Shown here one piece after another: positions 42,454 to 50,620 of a DNA stretch of 64,000 bases. The notes beneath the pieces were generated by a model, which worked only from the letters and a program-made list of their open reading frames with translations, was not told the DNA's origin and searched no databases. Position 1 is the first letter of the stretch, and every line of letters starts with the position of its first letter. Origin of the DNA: Kribbella sp. ALI-6-A (GTDB taxonomy: Bacteria; Actinomycetota; Actinomycetes; Propionibacteriales; Kribbellaceae); NCBI RefSeq assembly GCF_001984195.1, contig NZ_MTQN01000010.1, forward strand, positions 62,001 through 126,000, given 5' to 3'. The translations under genes were made by a program, and so were the position numbers.

Positions 42454-45207
42454 ATGAAGCTGCACCGCCCGCAGCACGCCGTCCGCCGACTAGCCGTCCC
42501 GCTTCTGGCGTTAGCCACTCTTACTACTGCGCTCGCCGTCCCCGCCTCCGCCAAGGCGGAGGCGGGGACGGCGAGCGCGGGGACGGGGGTGTGGGGTGCG
42601 GTACCGCCCCGAGCTCCTGGCTTCGCCGGAGCGGCTCCCGCCGCCGAGGAGGTCGTGGCGGCCGGCGCTCCGCAGGTGCTTCCTGCCCTTACCGGTTGGC
42701 AGTCGGCCAGCGGAGAGTTCGAGCTGACTCGGAGCAGCCGGGTGGTTGCCGGGTCGGTGCCAGGAGAGGCGGCGACGTTCGTCGAGGATGCGCGGGAGCT
42801 GGTCGGCCGGCGATTGCCGGTGGTGGGTGGGTCCGCCAAGGCCGGCGACATCGTGCTGGCGACCGACTCCCGTCGTACTGACCTCGGGGCTGAGGGCTAC
42901 GAGCTGTCGGTCGGCAAGACGATCGCGGTGACCGCGAAGACCGGCGCGGGAGTGTTCTACGGGACTCGGACCGTGCTGCAGTTGCTGCGGGCCGGGCGAG
43001 TGCCGGCGGGGCGCGTTGTCGACGTACCGGCGTACGCCGAGCGTGGGGTCGGGGTCTGCGCCTGCCTGATCAACGTGTCGACGGCGTGGTTCGAGCGGCT
43101 GGTGAAGGACGCGGCGTACCTGAAGCTCAACCAGTTGTGGGTCGAGTTGAAGGTGAAGAGCGACGTCCACCCGGAATCGGTCGAGTGGGGTTACTACACC
43201 AAGCCGCAGATCGCCGCGCTGCAGAAGCTGGCGGACAAGTACCACGTGACGATCGTGCCCGAGGTCAACTCGCCGGGACACATCGAGCCGTGGATCCGCA
43301 ACCGGCCCGACCTGCAGCTCACTGACGACAGCGGGCAGAAGCAGGTCAGCCGGCTCGACATCACCAAGCCCGAGGCGTTCGGCTTCCTCACCTCGATCAT
43401 CGACGAGAACCTGACCGTCTTCGACACGCCGTACTGGCACATGGGCGCGGACGAGTACATGCTCGGCTCCGACTACGCGAAGTACCCGCAGCTGCTGGCC
43501 TACGCCCGGGCGAAGTTCGGCCCCGACGCCGTGCCGCAGGACGCGTTCGTCGACTTCGTGAACCGGGTCAACGCGCACGTGAAGGCCAAGGGCAAGACGC
43601 TGCGGATCTGGAACGACGGGATCACCGACGCCGCCACCGTGCCGCTCGACTCCGACATCGTCGTCGAGCACTGGCTGGGCGGCGGCGTGAAGCCGAGCCG
43701 TCTGATCGCCGAAGGCCGCAAGGTGATGAACTCCGCGTTCGCGCTCTACAACGTCCGCGGCGGCTTCAAGACCAACGCGCAGCAGCTCTACGACTCGAAC
43801 TGGACGCCGCTGCGGTTCGAGGGCGAAACGCTTGCCAGCGGCAACGGTGTGACCGGCGCGAAGGTGTCGCTGTGGCCGGACAACGGCTCGGGCGACACCG
43901 AGAACGAGATCGAGACCCAGGTCCGGATGCCGCTGCGTCTGGTCGCGCAGGCGACCTGGGGCGTCGCCAAGCCGGATCCGACGTACGCCGCCTTCACCGC
44001 TCGCGCCGACGCCGTCGGCCGGGCCCCGGGCTTCGCCAACGTCGACCGTACGCCGGTTGCCGCCGGCACCTATTCGCTCGCCGTCGGCCGCAACTACCTC
44101 GGCGCAGCTGAAGGCGCTCAGCTGAAGCTGTCGAGCACCGAGTCGGCCTGGGATGTCACCCCGACCACCGACGGCTATTACACGCTGACCGACCTGGCGA
44201 CCGGCCGCTGCGCCGAATCCCGCGTCGGCGTCCGCTACCTCAACACCCCCTTGCAGCCGGGCACGCCGATCACCGCTGAGGCTTGCGACGCCACCAACCG
44301 CCTGCAGCGCTGGCAGCTTTCCAAGTCCGGTGACCGGATCAGGCTGGTCAACGCGATCACTCGCATGGTCGCCGTTGTCGATGGCTCGGGCGGTCTGCGC
44401 CAGCAGATCCCCGACGGTCACCAGGCGACGCCGCTCACGATCGCTCCGGTACTGCGTGCCGTTGCCTCGGTCGATCGCCAGACGGTTGTGCCGGGTTCGA
44501 CCGCGCAGCTGACGGTGACCGTCACCGCCAAGGACCGCGCGACCGACGTCACCGTGAGCCCGACTGCTCCGGCCGGTTGGAGCATCAGCCCGGCCAGCCG
44601 TTCCACCGCCTCCATCGCGGCCGGCGGCAGCTTCACCGCGACGTTCACCGCGACCCCGCCCGCCGACGCACCCTCCGGTACGGCGGCGCTCGGCGCGGTC
44701 ACGTCGTACCGGCAGAGTGGTGGTACGCATCGGCTGAGCACAACGGCCGGCGTACGGCTGAGCTGTGCGCCGGAGGCGATCAGTCCGGTGGCCGTGAAGT
44801 TCGTGGACAGCGAGGAGACGGCCGGTGAGGACGGCCGGGCCGTCAACGCGATCGACGGCAACCCGGCGACGTTCTGGCACACCGAGTGGTCCGCCCGGCA
44901 GCCGCAGCCACCGCACGAGATCCAGCTGGACCTGGGCAGCGCCAAGTCGGTCTGCGCGGTGACCTACCTGACCCGCCAGAACGCGACCAACGGCCGAATC
45001 GCCGACTACGAGCTGTACCTGAGCACCGACGGGGTCAGCTGGGGCCAGCCGGTGTCCAAGGGCACCTTCGGCAACAGCCCCGACGCCAAGTGGGTGCCGG
45101 TCGCGGCGACGTCCGCCCGGTACGTGCGGCTGGTCCAGCTCAGCGAGGCGAGTGGGAACCCGTTCGGGACCGCCGCCGAGATCACCGTCGACGCGAAGCA
45201 GGGGTGA
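42454..45207 (+). CDS. Secreted GH20-type beta-N-acetylhexosaminidase
   Basis: 917 residues. GAGGAG precedes ATG 42454. Signal peptide at residues 1-33 (LAVPLLALATLTTALAVPASA). The GH20b domain is followed by the catalytic barrel, with HMGADEY holding the acid/base Asp-Glu pair. After the barrel come a NPCBM/NEW3-like beta domain (about 665-775, TVTVTAKDRATDVTVSPTAP) and an F5/8 type C (CBM32) module (about 790-910, TAGEDGRAVNAIDGNPATFWHTEWS). Removes terminal GlcNAc or GalNAc from glycans outside the cell. First in an operon with the GH29 gene. It carries a long hairpin in the signal-peptide region. Confidence 0.95.
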   Translation: MKLHRPQHAVRRLAVPLLALATLTTALAVPASAKAEAGTASAGTGVWGAVPPRAPGFAGAAPAAEEVVAAGAPQVLPALTGWQSASGEFELTRSSRVVAGSVPGEAATFVEDARELVGRRLPVVGGSAKAGDIVLATDSRRTDLGAEGYELSVGKTIAVTAKTGAGVFYGTRTVLQLLRAGRVPAGRVVDVPAYAERGVGVCACLINVSTAWFERLVKDAAYLKLNQLWVELKVKSDVHPESVEWGYYTKPQIAALQKLADKYHVTIVPEVNSPGHIEPWIRNRPDLQLTDDSGQKQVSRLDITKPEAFGFLTSIIDENLTVFDTPYWHMGADEYMLGSDYAKYPQLLAYARAKFGPDAVPQDAFVDFVNRVNAHVKAKGKTLRIWNDGITDAATVPLDSDIVVEHWLGGGVKPSRLIAEGRKVMNSAFALYNVRGGFKTNAQQLYDSNWTPLRFEGETLASGNGVTGAKVSLWPDNGSGDTENEIETQVRMPLRLVAQATWGVAKPDPTYAAFTARADAVGRAPGFANVDRTPVAAGTYSLAVGRNYLGAAEGAQLKLSSTESAWDVTPTTDGYYTLTDLATGRCAESRVGVRYLNTPLQPGTPITAEACDATNRLQRWQLSKSGDRIRLVNAITRMVAVVDGSGGLRQQIPDGHQATPLTIAPVLRAVASVDRQTVVPGSTAQLTVTVTAKDRATDVTVSPTAPAGWSISPASRSTASIAAGGSFTATFTATPPADAPSGTAALGAVTSYRQSGGTHRLSTTAGVRLSCAPEAISPVAVKFVDSEETAGEDGRAVNAIDGNPATFWHTEWSARQPQPPHEIQLDLGSAKSVCAVTYLTRQNATNGRIADYELYLSTDGVSWGQPVSKGTFGNSPDAKWVPVAATSARYVRLVQLSEASGNPFGTAAEITVDAKQG
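42529..42578. repeat. Perfect 24-bp inverted repeat in GH20 signal-peptide region
   Basis: Arms 42529-42552 and 42555-42578 are exact reverse complements, with the two bases AA between (GC-rich, includes GCCTCCGCC and GGCGGAGGC). It lies about 75 bases into the reading frame, around the signal-peptide cleavage site, and encodes Ala-rich residues (PASAKAEAGTASA). In RNA it would form a very stable hairpin that could hinder or time translation. Confidence 0.93.
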
Positions 45208-45212
45208 GTGCC

Positions 45213-48038
45213 ATGCGTGGTCTGTCCTTGGTGCTCGCGCTCGGCCTGCTGATCGGGGGAGTGGGGAGCGTGCCGGCTGTGGCAGCTGATCCTGATGTGC
45301 TCGACGTGTCGTTCGGTGGGTCGTTCTCCAGTGGCAACGCCTACACAGCCGCGACCGGCGAGGTGATGGGCGGCACGCTGACGCGTCGGACCGGTACCGA
45401 GTCGCTGGACCCGGCGCGTGGGCTGGTGCTCGCCGGCGGTGCCGACGGCGTGCGGTTCCAACCAGGTAGCGCGATCAGTGGTGGTGAGGTGCAGCGGTCG
45501 TTCCTGGTCGAGACAGCGTTCACACCGGCTGCCACGCAGAGCAGCCTGGCGACGGTGACCGCTGTCGGTGGGGCGATCTTCGGCCGGTACAACGACGGCA
45601 ACCTCCAGTACGGCTTCAGCTCCGAGGTCGGTGGACAGTGGCGGGACGTCGTCCAGTCCGTTCCCGTGCCGAGTGCCGGGCAGCAGCACGTGCTGGCCCT
45701 GGCCTACGAGGTCGGCGGTGGCGGCGCGACGCTGCACGCCTTCCTGGACGGGCAGCAGCTGCCGCCGGCGGTCAGCACGTCCGGTACGGCGACCTGGCAT
45801 CCCACCGCGGGTGCGGAGATCGGTGTCGGCAACGAGGTGCACCCGTCGGCGCTGCAGCGCGGTCTGGCCGGTGCGGTCCGGCAGGTGCGGCTGGCAACGT
45901 TCAGCGGTGCGTTCAACCCGGCGGATCTGCGGCTGGCGAAGCCCGTGGTGTCGATGGCGAAGGTGTCGGTCGGTTTCGAGGGTTCGATCGTCGAGGGCCG
46001 GTATCAGCCGGCCCTGGGGGAGAAGGCGGATCCGGCGCCGATGGTGACCGGCGGCAGAATCACCGAACCGGGGAGACTGCGGCTGGACGGCGGTGACGTC
46101 AGTTGGCGAGGCACGGGCCTCGACAGCGGAGTGCTGGCGGAGACCGTGGTGTCGCCTGAGGTGCTGCGTCCGGGCGTTGAGCTGATCGAACTCGGCGGTG
46201 TGAAGCTTGTTGCTACTGGCAACAAGACCGTCGAGCTGCGGGCCGGAACGAAAGCTACGGCGGTGCAGCTGCCGGTCCCGTCGGTCAAGGAAGGCGTGAA
46301 GTACCGGTACGTCGGGCTGGCGGTGGAGCCGGGCGGAGTGGTCAGTGTGCTGACCGCACCTGGCGTGACTGGCGTCAGCGAGTCGGCTCCGGTCACCGCG
46401 GTGGACGACGTGCGGTGGCTGGCCGGCGCACGCGGTACGGCGTACGGGGTGGGGGTCAGCACGTTCCTCGGCAAGCCGCCGGTGGAGGCTCAAGGGCTGA
46501 AGGCATTGCCTTGTGTGGTGGGGAAGCTGATGCCAAGGCAGACCATGCCGGTGGCGGAAGGCGAGTGCGTGACCTCACTGGTCGCCAAGGCCTCGGCGAT
46601 CCGGCCGGAGCCGCGGCAGGTGGACTGGCAGCGGATGGAGCAGACCGCGTTCCTGCACTTCGGGGTGAACACCTTCACCGGGCTGGAGTGGGGCCACGGC
46701 GACGAGGACCCCGACCTGTTCCAGCCGACCGGGCTGGACACCGACCAGTGGGCGCGCACGTTGCGGGACTCGGGCTTCAAGCTCGCCATCCTCACCGTGA
46801 AGCACCACGACGGCTTCCTGCTCTACCCGTCGCGCTACAGCGACCACAGCGTCGCCTCGAGCTCCTGGCTGGGCGGTCAGGGTGACGTGGTCGAGGCGTT
46901 CGTGACGTCGATGCGCAAGTACGGGCTGAAGGTCGGCCTCTACCTGTCGCCGGCCGACGAGAACCAGTACCTCGACGGCGTGTACGCCAACGGCAGTGCG
47001 CACACTCCGCGCACGATCCCGACCCTGGTCCCGGGGGACGACCGGGCCGGCAAGGACCTGCCGCAGTACACACTGACGGCCTCGGACTACGGCGCGTACA
47101 TGCTGAACCAGCTGTACGAGCTACTGACCGAGTACGGGCCGGTCGACGAGGTCTGGTTCGACGGCGCGCAGGGCCGGATCCCGCCGGACAAGGTGGAGAC
47201 CTACGACTTCCCCAGCTGGTACGAGCTGATCCGCCAGCTGGCTCCGCAGGCGACGATCGCGGTCAGCGGCCCGGATGTGCGGTGGGTCGGCAACGAGTCC
47301 GGTCTGGCCCGGCCGGACGAGTTCAGCGTCGTACCGACGATCACCAAGCCGAACGGCTCGCCCGACTACGCACTCGGGTACGCCGCCGCCGACCAGGGCA
47401 GCCGGCAGGCCCTGCTCGCCGGGCGCGACGCCGGGGCGACCCAGCTCGCCTGGTGGCCGGCCGAGTCGGACGTGTCGATCCGGGAGGGCTGGTTCCACCA
47501 CCCGGAGCAGTCGCCGCGCTCGGTGGACCAGCTGGCCGACATCTACTACAAGTCGGTCGGCCGGAACTCGGTCCTGCTGCTCAACATCCCGCCGAACCGT
47601 GAGGGCCGGCTGGACGACCAAGACGTCACCCGGCTGGCGGAGTGGCGCGCCCGGCTCGCAGCCGACATGCCACAGGACCTCGCCCGTGGCGCTCGGGTCA
47701 GTGGCGACGGCTCGAACCACCGCGCGGCGGTCGACGGCAATCTGGACACCTCGTGGGTGACTCCGGCCGCCGGCAAGGGCACGCTGACCGTTCAGCTCCC
47801 GAAGCAGTCCGCCGTCAGCAGGGTGTCGCTGGGCGAGGACATCCGGTTCGGCCAGCAGGTCGAGCGCGGGGTGGTCGAGGTGCGCGCGTCAGGTGGCTGG
47901 AAGCAGGTGGCCACCTTCGGTGCCGTCGGCCACAAGCGGATCCTCACGCTCGACACACCGGTGACAACTGACGAGGTGCGCATCAGGATCACCCAGTCGC
48001 GCGCCCCGGTCCGGCTGGCGTCCCTGTCCGTCTACTAA
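45213..48038 (+). CDS. Secreted GH29 alpha-L-fucosidase
   Basis: 941 residues from ATG 45213, five bases after the GH20 stop codon. Signal peptide (residues 1-24, LVLALGLLIGGVGSVPAVA). An N-terminal LamG/concanavalin-like beta domain (about 25-240) and a second beta domain lead to the GH29 barrel (from about 470), with FLHFGVNTFTGLEWGHG, KLAILTVKHHDGFLLYPS, and EVWFDGAQG (nucleophile Asp). The C-terminal F5/8-type module (about 820-940) ends the protein. Removes alpha-fucose from glycans. With GH20 it would trim fucosylated hexosamine chains. Confidence 0.95.
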   Translation: MRGLSLVLALGLLIGGVGSVPAVAADPDVLDVSFGGSFSSGNAYTAATGEVMGGTLTRRTGTESLDPARGLVLAGGADGVRFQPGSAISGGEVQRSFLVETAFTPAATQSSLATVTAVGGAIFGRYNDGNLQYGFSSEVGGQWRDVVQSVPVPSAGQQHVLALAYEVGGGGATLHAFLDGQQLPPAVSTSGTATWHPTAGAEIGVGNEVHPSALQRGLAGAVRQVRLATFSGAFNPADLRLAKPVVSMAKVSVGFEGSIVEGRYQPALGEKADPAPMVTGGRITEPGRLRLDGGDVSWRGTGLDSGVLAETVVSPEVLRPGVELIELGGVKLVATGNKTVELRAGTKATAVQLPVPSVKEGVKYRYVGLAVEPGGVVSVLTAPGVTGVSESAPVTAVDDVRWLAGARGTAYGVGVSTFLGKPPVEAQGLKALPCVVGKLMPRQTMPVAEGECVTSLVAKASAIRPEPRQVDWQRMEQTAFLHFGVNTFTGLEWGHGDEDPDLFQPTGLDTDQWARTLRDSGFKLAILTVKHHDGFLLYPSRYSDHSVASSSWLGGQGDVVEAFVTSMRKYGLKVGLYLSPADENQYLDGVYANGSAHTPRTIPTLVPGDDRAGKDLPQYTLTASDYGAYMLNQLYELLTEYGPVDEVWFDGAQGRIPPDKVETYDFPSWYELIRQLAPQATIAVSGPDVRWVGNESGLARPDEFSVVPTITKPNGSPDYALGYAAADQGSRQALLAGRDAGATQLAWWPAESDVSIREGWFHHPEQSPRSVDQLADIYYKSVGRNSVLLLNIPPNREGRLDDQDVTRLAEWRARLAADMPQDLARGARVSGDGSNHRAAVDGNLDTSWVTPAAGKGTLTVQLPKQSAVSRVSLGEDIRFGQQVERGVVEVRASGGWKQVATFGAVGHKRILTLDTPVTTDEVRIRITQSRAPVRLASLSVY

Positions 48039-48064
48039 CACCCGTATGCGGCAAGCTAGCGCGC

Positions 48065-49090
48065 ATGCGCCTCATCGCCGGCTTGTTGCTGCTCAGCACG
48101 TCATTGACCGGTGCCGGCGATCCCAGCACCGTCGTGCAGGGCTGGCAGAGCAGTCCGGTGTACGTCGACCCGTCGCAGCGGGCCCTGGTCCCCGAGAAGG
48201 AGGCCCAGCGGCTCGCTGAACGGGTCGAAGGGCACGACCCGGCGATCCGGATCGCAGTGGTCCCGGCGGCTTCGCTCGGGACAACCGGGTCGCGCGAGCA
48301 GGCCGCACGGGCCTACGTCGACCAGGTGGTGGACCTGCAGCGCCAGGACGGCGTCTACCTCGTCGTCTTCGGCGGAGCGATCACGTGGGGCAGCGCGGTC
48401 GGTGTGGACACGCCGATCGCCCAGATCCTCACCGACGAGCTGAGCAAGCACAGCCGCTCCGACCCGGTGGGGACGCTGGACGGTGTGCTCGACCAGATGG
48501 ACGTGCCCGGCTCACCCAGTGGCGGCTTCCCGACCTGGTTGCTGGTGCTGATCGTGCTGGTGGTCCTGGCCGCCGCGCTCGGCCTGGGGCTGCGGTGGTG
48601 GAAGGCTCGCCCGGGCAAGGACGAAGGGCCCGCGCTCTACCGCCCGTCGTACGACGTACTGCCGGACGAGGCGGACACGTTGGCTGAGCGGCAGGCACTG
48701 GCGCGAGAGGACGTGACCCGGTTCGGTGAGGAACTGGATGCCGCCGACGTGCGTCTGGACGTCGTGACGGCATCAACGGAGAGCGTGGCAACGGACCTGC
48801 AGGCGGCGATGGACGCGTACGCCGACGCGGGCCGGGTGGTCGATGCCGAGCCGACCGACGAGCAGCTGCGCGCAGTGCGGGCGACGGTGGAGTACGGCCG
48901 CTGGCGACTCGCCTGTGCCCAGGCGGTGGTCGCCGACCAGCCGAAGCCCGCGCGCCGTGCGTCCTGCTTCTTCGACCCGGCCCACGGGACCTCCGTGACG
49001 GACTGGATGTACACCCCGCCCGGTGGCAAGGCCCGTGAGGTCCCGGTCTGTGCCGCCTGCGCAACGCGCCTCTCGGGAGGAGCCCGATGA
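48065..49090 (+). CDS. TPM-like membrane protein with zinc ribbon (first of pair)
   Basis: 341 residues. Signal or anchor (residues 1-18), an extracytoplasmic domain (about 20-150) with RIAVVPAASLG and DGVYLVVFGG resembling the TPM fold, membrane helix (about 157-180), cytosolic helical region (about 200-290), and a C-terminal cluster with CFFDPAHG...VCAACATRL, a probable zinc ribbon. No ribosome site; a -10-like TAGCGC sits just before ATG, so the mRNA may be leaderless. Overlaps the next gene (ATGA). Confidence 0.85.
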   Translation: MRLIAGLLLLSTSLTGAGDPSTVVQGWQSSPVYVDPSQRALVPEKEAQRLAERVEGHDPAIRIAVVPAASLGTTGSREQAARAYVDQVVDLQRQDGVYLVVFGGAITWGSAVGVDTPIAQILTDELSKHSRSDPVGTLDGVLDQMDVPGSPSGGFPTWLLVLIVLVVLAAALGLGLRWWKARPGKDEGPALYRPSYDVLPDEADTLAERQALAREDVTRFGEELDAADVRLDVVTASTESVATDLQAAMDAYADAGRVVDAEPTDEQLRAVRATVEYGRWRLACAQAVVADQPKPARRASCFFDPAHGTSVTDWMYTPPGGKAREVPVCAACATRLSGGAR

Positions 49091-50604
49091 CCAAGACTCG
49101 TTGGCCGGTACTGCTCGGTGTGCTCATGCTGGCTGCTCTGCCGGTGACTGCCGAGGCTGCGACTCCGACTCCCACGCCTGGCAAGACCACCACGACCCGG
49201 CCGACGTACCGCTACACCCCGCCGGACGTGCGCGGGGACCGCAAGCGTGCGATGGAGAGGGCCGGTCAGTACCTGGACAAGATCGCGGCGGGCCTCGGCG
49301 AACCCGGTGTCCTGGTCGACTCGTCGGTCACGAAGCTGTCCGCGGCGGAGGCCGCGAGGCTGAACGCGGCCGCCAAGTCCGCCGCCGCGCCGATGCGGAT
49401 CGCGGTGATCCCCGCCTCGGCGATCAACCTCGACTCGGGCGGTTTCTCGTACAGCACCCAGCTGGCCTGGACAGGTGAGGAGATCGCCGACCAGCTCTAC
49501 GACCGGGTCGGCGTGGAGGGCGTGTACGCCGTCCTGGTCGATGCGCGGTCGGAGTCGGCCGGGCGCGGGTTTCACGCGGTGCAGCGGGCCGACAAGGGAC
49601 CGACGTACCACGTGGGGGACGCGGTCGACCAGGCCGTCGACTGCTGCGCGCCGGACTACGAGCGGATGCTCGAGCGGTTCATCCAGCGAGGGCAGGTGAT
49701 CGACAAGCCCTTCTACGTCGACGCAGCGCCGTGGGCCGGAGGTGCGGCAGGGCTTGCCGGGCTCTGGTGGGGCCTCACCACGCTGAGCGCTCGCCGGGCC
49801 CGGCGAGCCGAAGAGAAGCAGCACCTGGAGATCTCCCGGCCGCTGCTGAACGAGGAGATCATCGCGCTGTCCCAGCAGGTGTCAGCGTTGCCGACGACGC
49901 CGGACCCGCAGCAGTCGAAGCTGTCGAAGGACGTGCTCGACACGGTGGAGAAAGCGCGGCACCGGCTGGACGCGGCGAAGGGCGACAAGGACACCGAGGC
50001 CGTGGCGACTCTGCTCGGCTCGGCCCGCTACGGGTTGCTGTGCCTGGACGCGCTGCGGGCAGGCAGGCCGGTCCCGGAGCCGACCGCGCCGTGCTTCTTC
50101 GACCCGCGGCACGGTCCGAGCACCGGCTCGGCGAACTGGACTCCCGAGGGCGGTAGCCAGCGGGCCGTCGACGTGTGCGCCGCCTGTGCGGCCCGCCTGG
50201 CCGCCAACCAGCAGCCGGACATCCGGATGGTGACCGTGCGGGATCGGGCCCGGCCGTACTGGACGCTGGGGGAGGACCTGGCGTCGTACATCGACGGCTA
50301 CTGGTCGAGTGGTGACGGGCGCCGCTGGTGGTTCCCGGACGAGGACGCGCGCCGGGCCGGCAACGAGATGCGCGCGCGGTGGGCGTCGCGGCGAGCGGGC
50401 GCTCGCCTGGGCCGCGCAGCCTCGAACGTCGGGACGTCGCTCAGCAACTGGTCTTCCAGCTCCGGCTCCGACTACGACTCCGACGGTGGTGGCTGGGGCT
50501 CCGGGTCGTCCCGCCGGCGGTCCTACTCGTCCCGCACGCGTAGCAGCGGCGGCGGCTCGAGTCGCCGGTCGTCCCGGCGCTCAGGTGGTTCCCGGGGCTT
50601 CTGA
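49087..50604 (+). CDS. TPM-like membrane protein with zinc ribbon and Ser/Arg tail (second of pair)
   Basis: 505 residues, paralogous to the previous gene. Signal peptide (1-24), Thr/Pro linker, extracytoplasmic TPM-like domain with MRIAVIPASAIN and VEGVYAVLVDA, membrane helix (about 217-235), helical cytosolic part (about 240-330), and the same ribbon (CFFDPRHGPS...VCAACAARL). It adds a C-terminal RWASRRAGA and a Ser/Gly/Arg tail ending RRSGGSRGF. Such tails are common in TPM-domain proteins. Start codon overlaps the previous stop codon. A hairpin spans the stop. Confidence 0.87.
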   Translation: MTKTRWPVLLGVLMLAALPVTAEAATPTPTPGKTTTTRPTYRYTPPDVRGDRKRAMERAGQYLDKIAAGLGEPGVLVDSSVTKLSAAEAARLNAAAKSAAAPMRIAVIPASAINLDSGGFSYSTQLAWTGEEIADQLYDRVGVEGVYAVLVDARSESAGRGFHAVQRADKGPTYHVGDAVDQAVDCCAPDYERMLERFIQRGQVIDKPFYVDAAPWAGGAAGLAGLWWGLTTLSARRARRAEEKQHLEISRPLLNEEIIALSQQVSALPTTPDPQQSKLSKDVLDTVEKARHRLDAAKGDKDTEAVATLLGSARYGLLCLDALRAGRPVPEPTAPCFFDPRHGPSTGSANWTPEGGSQRAVDVCAACAARLAANQQPDIRMVTVRDRARPYWTLGEDLASYIDGYWSSGDGRRWWFPDEDARRAGNEMRARWASRRAGARLGRAASNVGTSLSNWSSSSGSDYDSDGGGWGSGSSRRRSYSSRTRSSGGGSSRRSSRRSGGSRGF

Positions 50605-50620
50605 CCGATCAGTCGGTCAG
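50601..50620. terminator. Hairpin spanning two convergent stop codons
   Basis: CTGACCGA-TCAG-TCGGTCAG, an 8-bp stem and 4-base loop. It contains the TGA of the TPM-like gene (50602-50604) and, on the other strand, the TGA of the HelD gene (50609-50611), only four bases apart. Confidence 0.65.
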
